Of a DNA stretch of 64,000 nucleotides, positions 1-10,711 are shown in pieces. The translations under genes were made by a program, and so were the position numbers. The DNA lies in contig LGRX02034885.1 in NCBI GenBank assembly GCA_001247695.2, forward strand, positions 1 to 64,000, written 5' to 3'. The stretch comes from Cymbomonas tetramitiformis. Its lineage: Eukaryota > Chlorophyta > Pyramimonadophyceae > Pyramimonadales > Pyramimonadaceae. Within the stretch, counting starts at the first letter, position 1, and each line of letters begins with the position of its first letter. The notes below the pieces were generated by a model. The model did not search any database. It saw only the letters and a program-made list of their open reading frames with translations, and had not been told where the DNA came from.

Positions 1-960
1 TGAGGAGTTGGAGGTATGCGGAAATATCTGGAAGGTAGACGTACCTCTTTGGAGACTTCTCCAGTAGTTGGATCCAAGACCATGGCACCTTCTGCAATCC
101 GCCTTTCACGCCACGCCCGCTTGATATCTTTGGGTTTGACATTGGAGTTATTCCGATACTGAAAGCGCAAGAACTCTCGTAAGACGTCACTGATCTCCTG
201 ACGGTGGAATCCCAGACGCTTACCATTGATGACCTTCGTGTTGTGCCCAGGGATCTTGCAGTAAGGAAGACATGAGGCTACGCAGTGGTTCTGATGCTCC
301 ATCTGGAGGTAAGTGATTGGAATAACTGGATCAGCGTCGTCCCGATGGGTTGAAAGTGGAACGCCAACTTTGAAGGACGCCTGGCAACCGCAGTATACAG
401 TACTTTGGTTGTTCTTGCGTTTGGTATTCGGACGTCGAATGACACCTCGAGTGGGGGGGGCAAGTAGGTGCTGAGGTGTAGGAACGCTGCCGATGCGTAG
501 TTTGGAAGCCACAACGACAATGGAACGTGCGTTTGTAAGGGTACTCGTCATGCGTAGGACGCGGTTTTTGGACCCGGGTGGTTTTCTTTTTTTTCGCCTC
601 GCGTTCCTGTTTCGCAGTTGTCTGGACGTGTACGCGGCTGCAGGCGAATTGTGCTGGGTTAGGATCCGCCGGCGGAGATGCAAAGATACCTTCAGCTTGC
701 AAGAAGTCTTGGAAACGGGATAGTGGGAGGTATGTTGTATGAAGCAACTTGGGATAGCGCGACCTTGCGGTTTTTTGCCAACACCATGTAAGCTCGAAAC
801 GCGAGATCGGTCCCAGAGGAATGCGATGCATACCTTGAGATATATCACGTCTATGGTGGAAAAGGATCGACATACGATTGAGCAAAAAATGTGGAAGAGA
901 CACCCCGGTTTTGAAGCTTTAAAAAGCGTAGCCGTTCAAAATTTGGTTGGGGCATGCTAT
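1..960 (-). pseudogene. Probable Mutator-like (MULE/FAR1-type) transposase N-terminal part, cut by window edge
   Basis: The minus strand carries about 280 codons in two frames. The upstream part (about 903-500) ends in a CRCG motif (FHCRCG). After a one-base frame change near 500 the reading continues with a CGCQASFKVG segment and then an HQNHC motif about 30 residues later. A C-x-C followed by H-x2-H-C resembles the WRKY-GCM1/FAR1 zinc cluster found at the N-terminus of Mutator-like transposases. A good donor (GTACGT) follows the exon near position 50, and the rest lies outside the window. The flank at 1.1-1.9 kb is a repeat array of the kind found at transposon ends, which supports a transposon origin. 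The catalytic DDE domain is not visible, so the family call is an inference. It could instead be an unrelated zinc-binding protein. Confidence 0.38.
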
Positions 961-1107
961 AAATGCATTAGCTAGGAGTATATATGATGGATTCTCGTCA
1001 AACCACGCACCACGCACACTACTTAATATAGGTCCCATGTAGAAAGTATTCCTTGGTGTTGACTTGTAGAAAGCTCGTGGGGCGCCCAAATAAATTATTG
1101 AAAAAGT

Positions 1108-1155
1108 GATCCTTGTGGGAGGATCTAGAGCGTTCTAGGTTCTCCCACAAGGATC
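1108..1155. repeat. Near-perfect inverted repeat built on CCTTGTGGGAGG
   Basis: The sequence reads GATCCTTGTGGGAGGATC on one side and its near complement on the other, with a four-base loop (GCGT). The same TCCTCCCACAAGGA core recurs twice at 38.45-38.67 kb at the left side of the CACTA-like element. It is probably a terminal or subterminal hairpin of the element inserted at 1-1.9 kb. Confidence 0.7.
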
Positions 1156-1159
1156 TCGG

Positions 1160-1915
1160 GATAGTAGCCATATGGACCCACAAAATAATCACATGGACCC
1201 GCAGAATAATCGCATAGACCCACATACTAATCACATGGACCCGCTTAATGCCCACGTGGACCCGCCGGATAATCATACGGACCCGCTTAATACTCACACG
1301 GACCCGCTAGATTATCGCTTGGACCCGCCTAAATACCACATGGACCTGCCGAGTAATCATATGAACCCATCGAGCGAGCGCCCAAACGGGGGTGGGGGGG
1401 GGTCCATGCTGGGTCCATGTGATGCATTCCCTACGGGTCCATGCGAGGTCCATGCGTCGCATGGACCCGTAGGAATGTCTGACCATCGGACCCATGTGGT
1501 CCTCACCGGTCCATGTGGGCTCCATGTGATGATAACCGAGTGGTCCCCGTGAAGTCCATGCGATTATACCTATTGGTCCATGCGGGGTCCATGTGGGGTC
1601 CATGCGTCGCATGGACCCGTAGGATTGTCTGACCATCGGACCCATGTATGTGGTCCTCACCGGTCCATGTGGGGTCCACATGCTACGTACACACTAAGGG
1701 GTATCACATGGACCCCACATGGACCCGTAGGGAGGGTCCATGTGAGGTCCATGTGACTGAAAACCGTATGGACCCCACATGGACCTTCAGTGGACCCCAT
1801 ATGGACCCCTAGGGAGAAATGTCTGACCATTTGGGGCATGCGAGGTCCATTCCAAGTCCACGGGGGTCCACGTGAGGTCCATGCGGGGTCCATGTGATTT
1901 GTGAATCACATGGAC
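1160..1915. repeat. Dense TGGACC / GGTCCATG array (subterminal repeats)
   Basis: More than 40 copies of ATGGACC or its complement GGTCCAT occur in about 750 bp, in both orientations. They are first spaced about 15-20 bp apart (1,170-1,370) and then lie in longer blocks such as GGTCCATGTGGGGTCCATG. A block around GCGTCGCATGGACCCGTAGGA is repeated near 1,457 and 1,610. The array ends sharply at about 1,915, where the gypsy A protease reading frame begins, so it marks the edge of an insertion. Long open frames across it, such as MDPQNN repeats, follow from the repeat and are not genes. Confidence 0.85.
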
Positions 1916-3351
1916 CCGTCCCTTGCTGTGGTAGGGACAACGTCGTACGCAGTCTTCAGACACGAAGTTGTCCGAGGCACCGGAGTCCACGAGTACCTTG
2001 ACAAGCTTGCCACGCAGATACGCGTAGAAGACTAACAGCAGCGCTCCTTCCTCATCATGAGCCGCAGCGAGCTGAGATGCCCACAGCACACCCCCGTCAC
2101 GCAGGATGCGCTTGCAACGGCCGACACCCATGCTCGTGTCGTTGTCACCCCCACACTCTTCATCACCATCATCGTCGTCATCATCATCCTCCGTCAGTGG
2201 GTGACCGCGCATGCTTTCTTCCTCAGTGTCTCCCTGCAGGGGATGGGTATTCAGTGCGTGAATCTCCTCTGGGGCCCCAGCTTTGGCCAGCTGTTGGGTC
2301 ATGCTGTCCTCGACCCCACCAGCGTCCGGCGCTGGCGGGTCTGCACTCCGCTGCTGGCCCCTGTCTGCAGCCATTTGCTGGGTCAAATTGTCCTCCAGGT
2401 GCTCCGGAGACTCGCTCATTGGTCCACCCTCCAGTACTTCGTCAGGAGTCACGGCATCGGGCGGTGTAACCTCAATTGGCTGCTGCTCCGGCTGCTCGCC
2501 AAAGAGATCCGCCCTCACCTCTGCAGGAGTCACCGCCGACTGCCTCTCACGGTACTGGTGCACCCTGTACAAGCTGCACCATGCATCCGGCATCCCGGGG
2601 ATGTCCCCCCCTGTGCCAGGGATGGTCCCCGTGGCCGAAACAGAAGCCGCGGGCACTCCCACGGAGTTTCCACCAACATCCCCCGTAGCCCAAGGGTAGG
2701 GGGGCGAGTCCATGACGGCCAGCGATTCCTCCGCCGGCATCCCACGCTGTCGGCCGCGCCAGCGCAGAAGGCCCTCCGCCTCCCACGCGCGGTGCCCTAT
2801 CGGGGCATCCTGCTCCAGGGCGTCAGCCTGCTGCTCCGCCGAGTCATCTCGTCCCACGCAAGGGATAGATCGTGGGCCCGTGTCTCCGCCAGGTCCAGTG
2901 CCCGAACCTGCTGGGAGTCGTTGCACATCCCACGTGACCTCGAAGGGCCCTGCAACAGTGCCGACACGTGCTCGACCATGCGCTGCTGCCGCGTCGGCAG
3001 TGGCAGCGTGCCCAACGGAGTGTGGTGGGCCGGGGCTTGCTTCTGCAGGCACATCAGGTCCACCTCATTCCTGACGTTGTCCAGCTCGCACCGTCTCTTG
3101 TACCTCCGAGCTGGCGCGGCAGACGACCTCATGCCACGACCTTGTTGCATCCGTTCCAGTGCAGTACGGATCCCCGTCGTCAACTTGCGCTTCAGGCTTT
3201 TGCGCGGTCGCATCATCAACACTTCCATGGAAAGCACCCCCGCTGGCCGCCTGAAGTGCCAAGCATTCAAACGGTCAAACACTGCGGCCAAGCAGGGCCT
3301 GTAGATACCCTCGTAGGCCCAGGGTTCTAGTACGGAGTAGTGCTCAGGCAT
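1916..3351 (-). pseudogene. Gypsy A: aspartic protease region, truncated by insertion
   Basis: The end of the open frame has the retropepsin signature VLVDSGASDNF, preceded by a hydrophobic strand (LLLVFYAYLRGKLVKV). This closely parallels gypsy B at about 60.75 kb (VLVDSGASTNI). Upstream is an acidic, low-complexity linker with a run of Asp (TEDDDDDDDGDEE). The protease is cut about 17 residues after the catalytic motif by the TGGACC array, and no reverse transcriptase follows in the window. A second frame at 3351-2797 carries the preceding Arg/Lys-rich part, so at least one frameshift separates it from the protease. This is a dead fragment of a Ty3/gypsy element. Confidence 0.75.
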
Positions 3352-3465
3352 GGGGTCGATGATGGGGGTTACCCCCGCCGCTGCGGGAGCCGGTTGAGGG
3401 GCTTCGGCAAGAGAGCGACGTCCAGTGTCACTTTCTGGCCCCTCAGCCGAAAGGGTCCTCAGACC

Positions 3466-6400
3466 CTATTGCCGATCCGAGTCGGCCGGCAACTCGCCGG
3501 CGGCCGGGGACGCCCGCTGCGCCTCAATGATGCCCTCCACCAGATCCGTACAATCAGTGAGAGCCGCCAACTCTAGAACAGCGTTGACGTCTGCGGCTGC
3601 AAGGGCCTCCACTTCTCCCCGCAGCTCCGCCGGTGCCCACGAGATGTCCTCGTCGTGTGCCATGGCGAAGAACATAGCGGCCACCTGCCGCCTGTCTCGA
3701 GACAACCTCTTAGGAGCGTTCGCCTTCCACGCAGCCAGCTTGGCCGCGTCCTTGCAATCCCGCACCAGATGTCCACGCCTTCCACACGCGTAGCACTCCC
3801 GTGTCTCTGGAGCCGGGAGGCCAGGTGGAGCACCAGGAAGGGGCAGTCCAGGCAGGTGGAGGAGGAGGAGGTGTTGATGCCGCGGCCAGCTCGAGCTCAG
3901 ACTCCGTCAGTGCATTTAGGGCACATCCTCGACGTTGCTGCCAGAAAGGTGCAGAAGGTGCTGGGGTTCTTCTGCTGGCTGCGTCTGCCGCCTTGGATGC
4001 CATGCTCGCCTCGATGTCACTGGCGAACTCGAGCACCTTGAGAACAGCCGAGGTAACGCCTCGGCTGTGCCCTTCAGCACGTGCCCGATCCTCCCACTCC
4101 CCTGGATCATTGAGGTCCAGGTTCACCCTCCTCATTTCCAGCCCCACCTTGCTGTGGTGCACCAACCCCCGCCAGAAGTGGTGACCGAAATCCTCGTCGG
4201 AGACGGGCACACAACCATGCGCTACCTTGGCCAGGAAGTTCACGGTGCGCTGTCGCGCAGACAGTCGCGAGTGGTAAGCGTTGGCCGTCTCCTTGCTCGA
4301 CTGTGTTCGGGTGAGTCCATCACGCAGCTTCTGCAGCTTCTCGATGGCCAGCAGGCTGAGGGCCAGGTCCCCGAAGAATATGTCAGCGTCAGCGTACCGC
4401 TGTATCCACCCCGCTGACGTGCCGACACCTCCCGCGGCCTTCTCCACAAACTCCCGCTGCTCACCTCGCAAGCACTCCTCCGCCACAATCCACATGATGT
4501 CGGGGACGGAGGTAATGTATCCATCCCTCACCGGTGCAGCTAGCTTGACGGCACGCCCTCATCACCAGCTTGTTGTCCAGTAAGTTCTGGACCTTTCGAG
4601 AGAAGGCCTCCAGCTGGTTGACCTTGTCGTCTTCGGACAAATCCCCTTCTGAAGGGAACTTCGGCAGCTTGTTCACGAGCTTCAGCAGCGCGTCCTCCAC
4701 CTTCTGCTCGCCGATGAGGTCACGGCTGCTGGGCTCTCCCGCGGTGGACGATGAAGTAGCTGCAGGGGTAAAGGTCGCTGCGTTAGGTGAAAGGTGAGGT
4801 CGAGGGTGACGCGAACCAAGGCCAGTCGGAGCCGTCGCAGGCGCGGGGGTCGTCGGATGGTGCACAGAGGTGGGGGCTGCCGTCGGAGCTAGGAAATGGG
4901 CTCGACCATCAGATGGAGGCGGGGTTGGAGTCGGAATCGGCGTTGACTGTGACTGCAGCTGCCGATACCACTCCGACTGCTCCACCTCGGCCCATGCTGT
5001 AAGACAGTCGGGATCCAGGAGGTGCATCTCGGACTCAGGGGTACTGGAGACGTGCTTCTATTCCGGGCGGGGGTGTCCTGAGCCCGCAGGCCTACTGCGG
5101 TATGCCAGAAGGGCCGCGTCCACCACGCCCCGGTCCACCATCCACGCATGCGTCTCCATCTCCGGGGTCATCAGCATGACTGGTGGCTGTGCCACAGTGC
5201 CCCCCATGTCAAGGTACTCCCTCAGTGATACCCCCAGCATGAGGATAGCCTTGTAGAAGAGGTCAAGGCCCCCATCTGCAGCCGATCTGACCGTGACCGT
5301 CGGCATTCCGAGGGGGTATCCAGTGTCCCCCCAAGGCTGCGGTACCCACAGAGTGTGGCCATCTCGTGTGGCCAGTAGAGCCCGCCCTCGATGCCCATCT
5401 CGAACAGAAGGAGGGGGAGGGGGAGGTCTCTCTGGTGACCCGTCACGACCTCCACCATCATGCTCTGGCGCTGGCAACGCAAGCGTGCTACCAGGAGGAG
5501 GTGGTGGTGGCGGTGGCCCACTGGGCATTGGGGGTGGCGCCGCGGGTGGCAAGGGAGCAGCTGTCGGAGGTCCAGGTGGTGCACATCCCCCATCGCCACC
5601 TCCAAGTGCTGGTACAGCAGGGTCATGTGCAGGCTGCAGGGGGAGGCAGCTCCGCTGAGGGCCCGCCAGGCGTCACTCCACCGACCAGGACCATCAGGGG
5701 TCCCGTTCGCCTCACGGAAGTTCACATGTCGAACGTCAACTGTCGAGTCAGTGCCTGGGGTGTGGTCAGCAGGGGGTCCTTCACCAGACCCGAGAACCAC
5801 CACCGTCTCCAGGGACTGCCTTCGTAGCCGGGCCAGTTGGCGGGAGCCAACGGTCTCGCGCTCTCGTGTGGCGCTGCCCTTGCCCGCCGTCTGCTGCAGG
5901 GTCACGTCCCCGTTGCTGACTCCAGCTCCTCCTCTGCCGCCGGGCTGCCCAGTTTGCACCCCCACATCGGGGGCCACCACCGCGGTCAGGGGGGCAACAC
6001 CAGCTCGCTGCGGGTGAATCTCCCCCCCGCCCTCCGCCAGCTGCGGATCAACCGAAGCGATCCCCGCTGGGGGGTCTGCGCCGGGGTGCTCTGCGTGCAC
6101 CCCTCCAGCGTCTGAAATGACCCCCGTTGGAGGATCCGCGCCGGAGTGCTCCGCGGGCACCCCTCCAGCGACTGAATTAACCCCGGCCTGGGGGTCTGCA
6201 CTGGCGGTCTCAGCTGTGGGGTCTGCAGGAGCGGACCGTGTGCCCCCCCTTGGCTGTGGAACTCCTTCAGGCACTCCCTGAAGGTGGCCGCTAGGGCTGC
6301 AGGGGTAAGGGTCCGCCCTTCGTCACGCTCTGACTCGACGCCGCAGCCTCTGCTTCCTCTCCTTGGCGTCGCGATGTCTGCGGGCACGGTCACTAAGTCC

Positions 6401-7858
6401 GTCACTCCGCCCGCTCCTGCCCGACTTAGACGACCTCGAGGATTTCGATGACCTCGACGAGGACGTCTGCGAGGCAGACGAAGAGCCCCCGCCAGAATTG
6501 GAGTCGGACTCCTCGCGGAAAGGCAGGTTGCGCTCGTCCCAGCTCCCCGGTCCCGAGGAACGACGAGACCGCCGACGCCCTGCGCTGTTCGAGACGAACA
6601 CTTCAGGCGGTTGTGGCGGTGCTGCGGACGTCTCGTCCACGCCAACAGTGACAACGCGCTGCGCTGAGGCTGACGCAGTGATGGAGACGACCAGCTCCTC
6701 CTGCTCCTCCTCGTCGTCATCTACCTCGTCCCAGCGCTGCCCTTCCCCGTACGGATCGTTGGGGTCCACGTCACTGTGGCCCCCCGCCCGCAGATACTCG
6801 TCGTAGTCGTTGGGGTCCGCCTCGTACTCATACGCAGACTCCTCGCCAGCACTACGGCCAAATGGGTCGTCGGGGTCTACGTCACTGTGGCCCCCTGCTC
6901 TCAGGTACTCATCGTGAGGGGCGGCAGGGATTGTATGCGACGGGCACCTCCTCCGGCTCACCCTCCTGTACCCCTCCAGCGCCAGCCGCGTGGGCCCCTG
7001 CAGGGAAGCCCTCACCGGGGTGCTCTGCGTGCACCCCTCCAGTGGTCTGAAAGGCCCCTGCTGAGTAGGTCGTGCCGGGGCGCTCTGCGAGCACCCCTCC
7101 AGCACCATAGGTGGCCTGATGAGCTCTCACCTGCAAGCCTGACGCAGCCAGCACTGCTGCCTCCTCTTGCCGACGATACGCCAGCCAGCGTGCCGCCTCC
7201 TCCGCACTCCTAGCAGTCCCTGGCAACGTCCGAGCTGGGGAGTGAAGTGCAGGGGCGTAAGGGGAGGGAACTCCCCCGAAGCAGAGAAGAAGGCTTTCTT
7301 TTGTCGAAGCGGCCCGCATTTGGAAATTTTACTGGCCCACTTTCGGCCAGCCCGGCGAATCTTCAAATAAATACCAAAATTTTAATTTGAAGTATGGCAA
7401 GATCATAAAAATCGCACAATTTTCACGAAAATGTTCATAATCGGGACCCCTGAGAGACGGCCCGCATCCAACAATCGAGCGGCCCGCAACCGGCCCGGGC
7501 TGACTTTAAACGGCCCCGGGCCGGCCTCTCACGGTAAGCCTTCTTCCCTGCCCCGAAGGGGAAACCTCCAGACCAGGTCCATGGTACAGTGGGGACCGGT
7601 CCAGGAACTGCTGTTGGGGTGTGGTACACTGGGACAGTTCCTGAGGGATGTGGTTGTGGGTAAGGGCTGAGTGGAGTAAGGCGGGGATCTGCGAGGGGGA
7701 CCTGAGGTGGTTGATATGGCAGGGGACTGGGCTGTCCTGAGGCCATGAGTGAGTGCTGCAAGTCCTGTGGTGGAGGGTGGAAAGGAGCCAGCAGCAAGTG
7801 AGGGTGGAGAGGTGAATGGAGACGGGGGTACGGCGTATGGGTCGTAGGGCGGCTGCAT
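3466..7858 (-). pseudogene. Gypsy A: gag polyprotein with CCHC zinc knuckle, frameshifted
   Basis: The gag-like coding sequence runs from a Pro/Ser/Thr-rich start (ATG at 7858), is interrupted by a MITE at 7282-7550, and resumes. It then passes through a region of GGVHAEHPG-type repeats (about 7.1-6.9 and 6.2-6.0 kb), an Arg/Ser-rich block (about 6.5-6.3 kb), a proline run near 5.5 kb and an alpha-helical capsid-like part (about 5.1-3.9 kb). It ends with a retroviral-type zinc knuckle, CYACGRRGHLVRDC, at about 3800-3755. The reading frame changes several times (near 6.3, 5.5, 4.56 and 3.8 kb), so the copy is degenerate or the assembly has indels. The knuckle and the following protease identify it as gag of a Ty3/gypsy-like element. 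Its LTRs were not found. Confidence 0.65.
7282..7550. mobile_element. 269-bp nonautonomous hAT MITE inserted in gypsy A gag
   Basis: The ends are CAGAGAAGAAGGCTT and, on the other strand, CAGGGAAGAAGGCTT, a 15-bp terminal inverted repeat with one mismatch and the CAG start typical of hAT elements. It is flanked by a perfect 8-bp target duplication, CCCCGAAG, at 7274-7281 and 7551-7558, as expected for hAT. The interior is AT-rich, with GCGGCCCGC-type motifs near both ends as subterminal repeats. It encodes nothing. Confidence 0.9.
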
Positions 7859-10711
7859 ATCTAGCCACAGGTGAGCAAAGGTAGTGAGTGCTCGCCTTTT
7901 TAATTAGCCAGACTCGTCCTCGTCGATGTCAGAAGAAGGGGGGCTAACTTCTGGAGATGGTGGGGCTCCAGCTAGAGGTTCACCAGGAAGCAGTGGGGCG
8001 CCTGGATGTAGGAGTGGGTCAGCGAGGGTAGTTGAAAACGAAGCCTCGGACCCCCTGATAATACCACTCGCGAAAATGGCGGTCAGGTGGTACCGCCGAA
8101 GGTGCCCGCGCGTCCAGGGTGTATGCTGCGTCCAGGCGTCTAGTTGCCCTCCAGCTCGTCGTCGCTGGTTGTGGGTGACTCAGAAGGTGAGGGAGGGAAA
8201 CCGTCTCCCTGGTGGGGGTCCTCGGGGATGGAGCCTGGTGGAGCTAGTGGGCCCGGTGGAACTAGGGGGACTGGGGGACCTTGCTTCTACCACTCACGGC
8301 GATATCTCTCTGGAGCTGAAGTCACAGCCAGACTGCTGGCTAAAGCGCGGTTTGGAGCGGTTTCCCAGCTACTGGTGACCGTATTGGCGGTGTCGGGAGG
8401 TTCTTGGTGGTTCTATGGGGTCTGGGGAGAAGGTTTTTGGTAGTATTGTTGGAGGTGAAGACAGGGTTGAAGCAGTACTTTTTATGTCGTCAAAGTAGTC
8501 CTTGCTGCACTTCTGTCCATTTCTAGAAAATTCGCCAGGGCTCCGAGACACAGTTTTCAAGTGCTACGTGTGGATGGAGAGTGCATGCTGCAGCCAAAAG
8601 TATCCAAATAGCTCCCAGAAGGTCCCATTACTCCATATACTGATAAACACTTTTCAGTAAGGCCCATATTTGAAAGATAAACCGTGTATACTGTCCAGAA
8701 TAAGTATTTGGCAGTCTGAAAAGTCCATTTTTCAGTAAAAAGGGCTATTTTGGGGCTGAAATAGGTGCATGCATCAGCCAAAAAGGGCACCAAAGGGCTG
8801 TAGACCTTTAAGAACTGTTGAGAACGGCAAATAATATCCATACTGAGTAGAATAAAATAATAATATCGTTCAAAAGTTCCATATTGAAGTTTAGAAGCTT
8901 GATCCACTCTTAAAACTCAGGGTTGATGGACCAAAAAGGAGTGAATGCAGCTCCCAAAAAGGCTCAAAAAGGTCTCAGAGCTCCAAGAATTGATGAGGAC
9001 TGGTAAAGCTTGGTAAAAGATATCCACAATAAGTAAAATATTTTTTCACAACCATCCAGAAGCCCAGTTATCGAAGTTGAGGAGGTGCATCAACTCTTTT
9101 CAAGCTCTAAAAAGGGAGTGAATCAGCACATATTTTGAAGAAATAAGCTGTTTGAGGCCATACTATGAGTTGATGAAGACTAAAACAATTGTAAATAACT
9201 CATAAAAGTCGCACAAAAGTTGCTGTAAGCCATCATACCTCCCCCCCAATATGTGCCGTAGAGTTCACTTCTCAGGATGCACACGGAAGTGAGCCAAAAT
9301 AGGCCAAAAACGAGCGAAACCGGTATAACCAACGAAAAAAACGGTCCCGCCTCTAGGACGCTAACCCGCCAAGCCGCCAGAACAACCGGAATGCACAACA
9401 AAAACATATCAGAACGTCGCAACGGAAGTTGAAAGCAGTTCGCCACAGGTCCAAAGTGCGCATGCAAGCACGCAAAGCGAGCGAGAGCGAGCTAAAAATA
9501 CGCTCACACGCCTAAGATACCAAATTGTCCCAGGGGTATTCCCAGGAGTTATCTATTATCCTCTATTATCTTGAGGAATCATATCATGTATTCAGATATA
9601 CTATTTAACATAAACCCAGACAGCAAGAGTTTATTATTTTATGCTGTCCAAGTCTGAGAGACCAACTCTGTTGCCTCTCTTTATTCTCTCCTCTGAGCTC
9701 ACAGATTATTTCCCCCAACTGTTCGCTCAGGCAATGTCACATCCACTCACTAATTTCCCTAATAGTTCGCTACTCTTATTCTCATCGAAATCAGACCCCC
9801 CTACTATGGGTGTCTCAGCAGGTACGTCGTGCCTCCTGGCACACCATAGGTATCTTACCTTCACATCATTTTGGCAATTTGTAGATGAGTCATGCCATTT
9901 TCTCTAAAAAAGTTGATTACTTAACAACCTGCCATTAAGTATTTTTCATCGACATGCAATTAGTACCTCAATATAGATATATTGGGGATTAGCATCTCAC
10001 AAACCTTAAGGATATTGTATTATTGGTGTCTACCCAAGTAATAATGATCTGTTAGTGCGGTCTTTTAGCGCACATATAGTGCAAGAGCGGGTATCTGCTG
10101 TTGGAGTTTATGCATGCAGCAAAGGTGCTCACATTTTAGTTCCTAGCAATATCATTCATTGCCACAAATGCAGTATGAATGCCACTTCCATATTGCGTCA
10201 CTACCACTGAGCGAGGTCATCAGCAACCGATTCTTTTCAAGTATGACATAAGGATGCGTGAACTGGCTCAAACTATTTTGCAACACTACTACCTCGCAAA
10301 ATCCAATTTGTTTGCATCCAATGACTCAGAACACATAATTGAACCATCAGCTCGGAAGTAATTTAAAAAACATGATCTCATGCAGTTTCTGAGTCATCAT
10401 CGTCTGCGAAATGCCCCCTTTGCGTAGGTCATCAAATTGCAGTATGCCGCGTTCAAAATATAACTGAAAAGTGACTCATCATAACTGAGCATGCTTCACA
10501 TGGAGAGACTTTCACTTTCCAACAAAATTCAAATGTAACCCGTTTGCGCCCGCCTTGCCCACCTTCATAAAATGGCCAAGGGCAAGGAGTGTTCACCAGA
10601 GCGTTTCAGCTTGCCCTTCCAGGCGGCGGTATCAACCTTGCCTCCGGTTCTCTGCCAGGGTGCAGGCTCATCTTGCGGCTGAAATTCAACGACCCAGCGC
10701 GCTCTCAACTC
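7859..10711. other. No supported gene; possible upstream part of gypsy A
   Basis: At 7.9-8.45 kb there is G-rich sequence that reads as Pro/Ser/Thr-rich peptide on the minus strand and may be leader or gag start of gypsy A. From 8.5 to 9.2 kb the DNA has loosely repeated phrases (CTCCCAGAAGG, AAAAAGGGC, TTGATGAGGACT) with only chance open frames. From 9.5 to 10.6 kb it is AT-rich with no codon structure that I can recognise. No LTR pair or RNA gene was found. Confidence 0.5.

Noticed and set aside
1172..1893. Long open frames on both strands across the TGGACC array (MDPQNN-type repeats)
   Set aside because: They follow from a short repeat without stops. They are open on both strands and have no domain.
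2057..3304. 415-codon plus-strand frame
   Set aside because: It is the shadow of the minus-strand gypsy A protease region, which has a recognisable motif. High GC keeps several frames open.
8557..8907. 116-codon minus-strand frame rich in aromatic residues
   Set aside because: It lies in loosely repeated noncoding DNA, with no splice context or domain.
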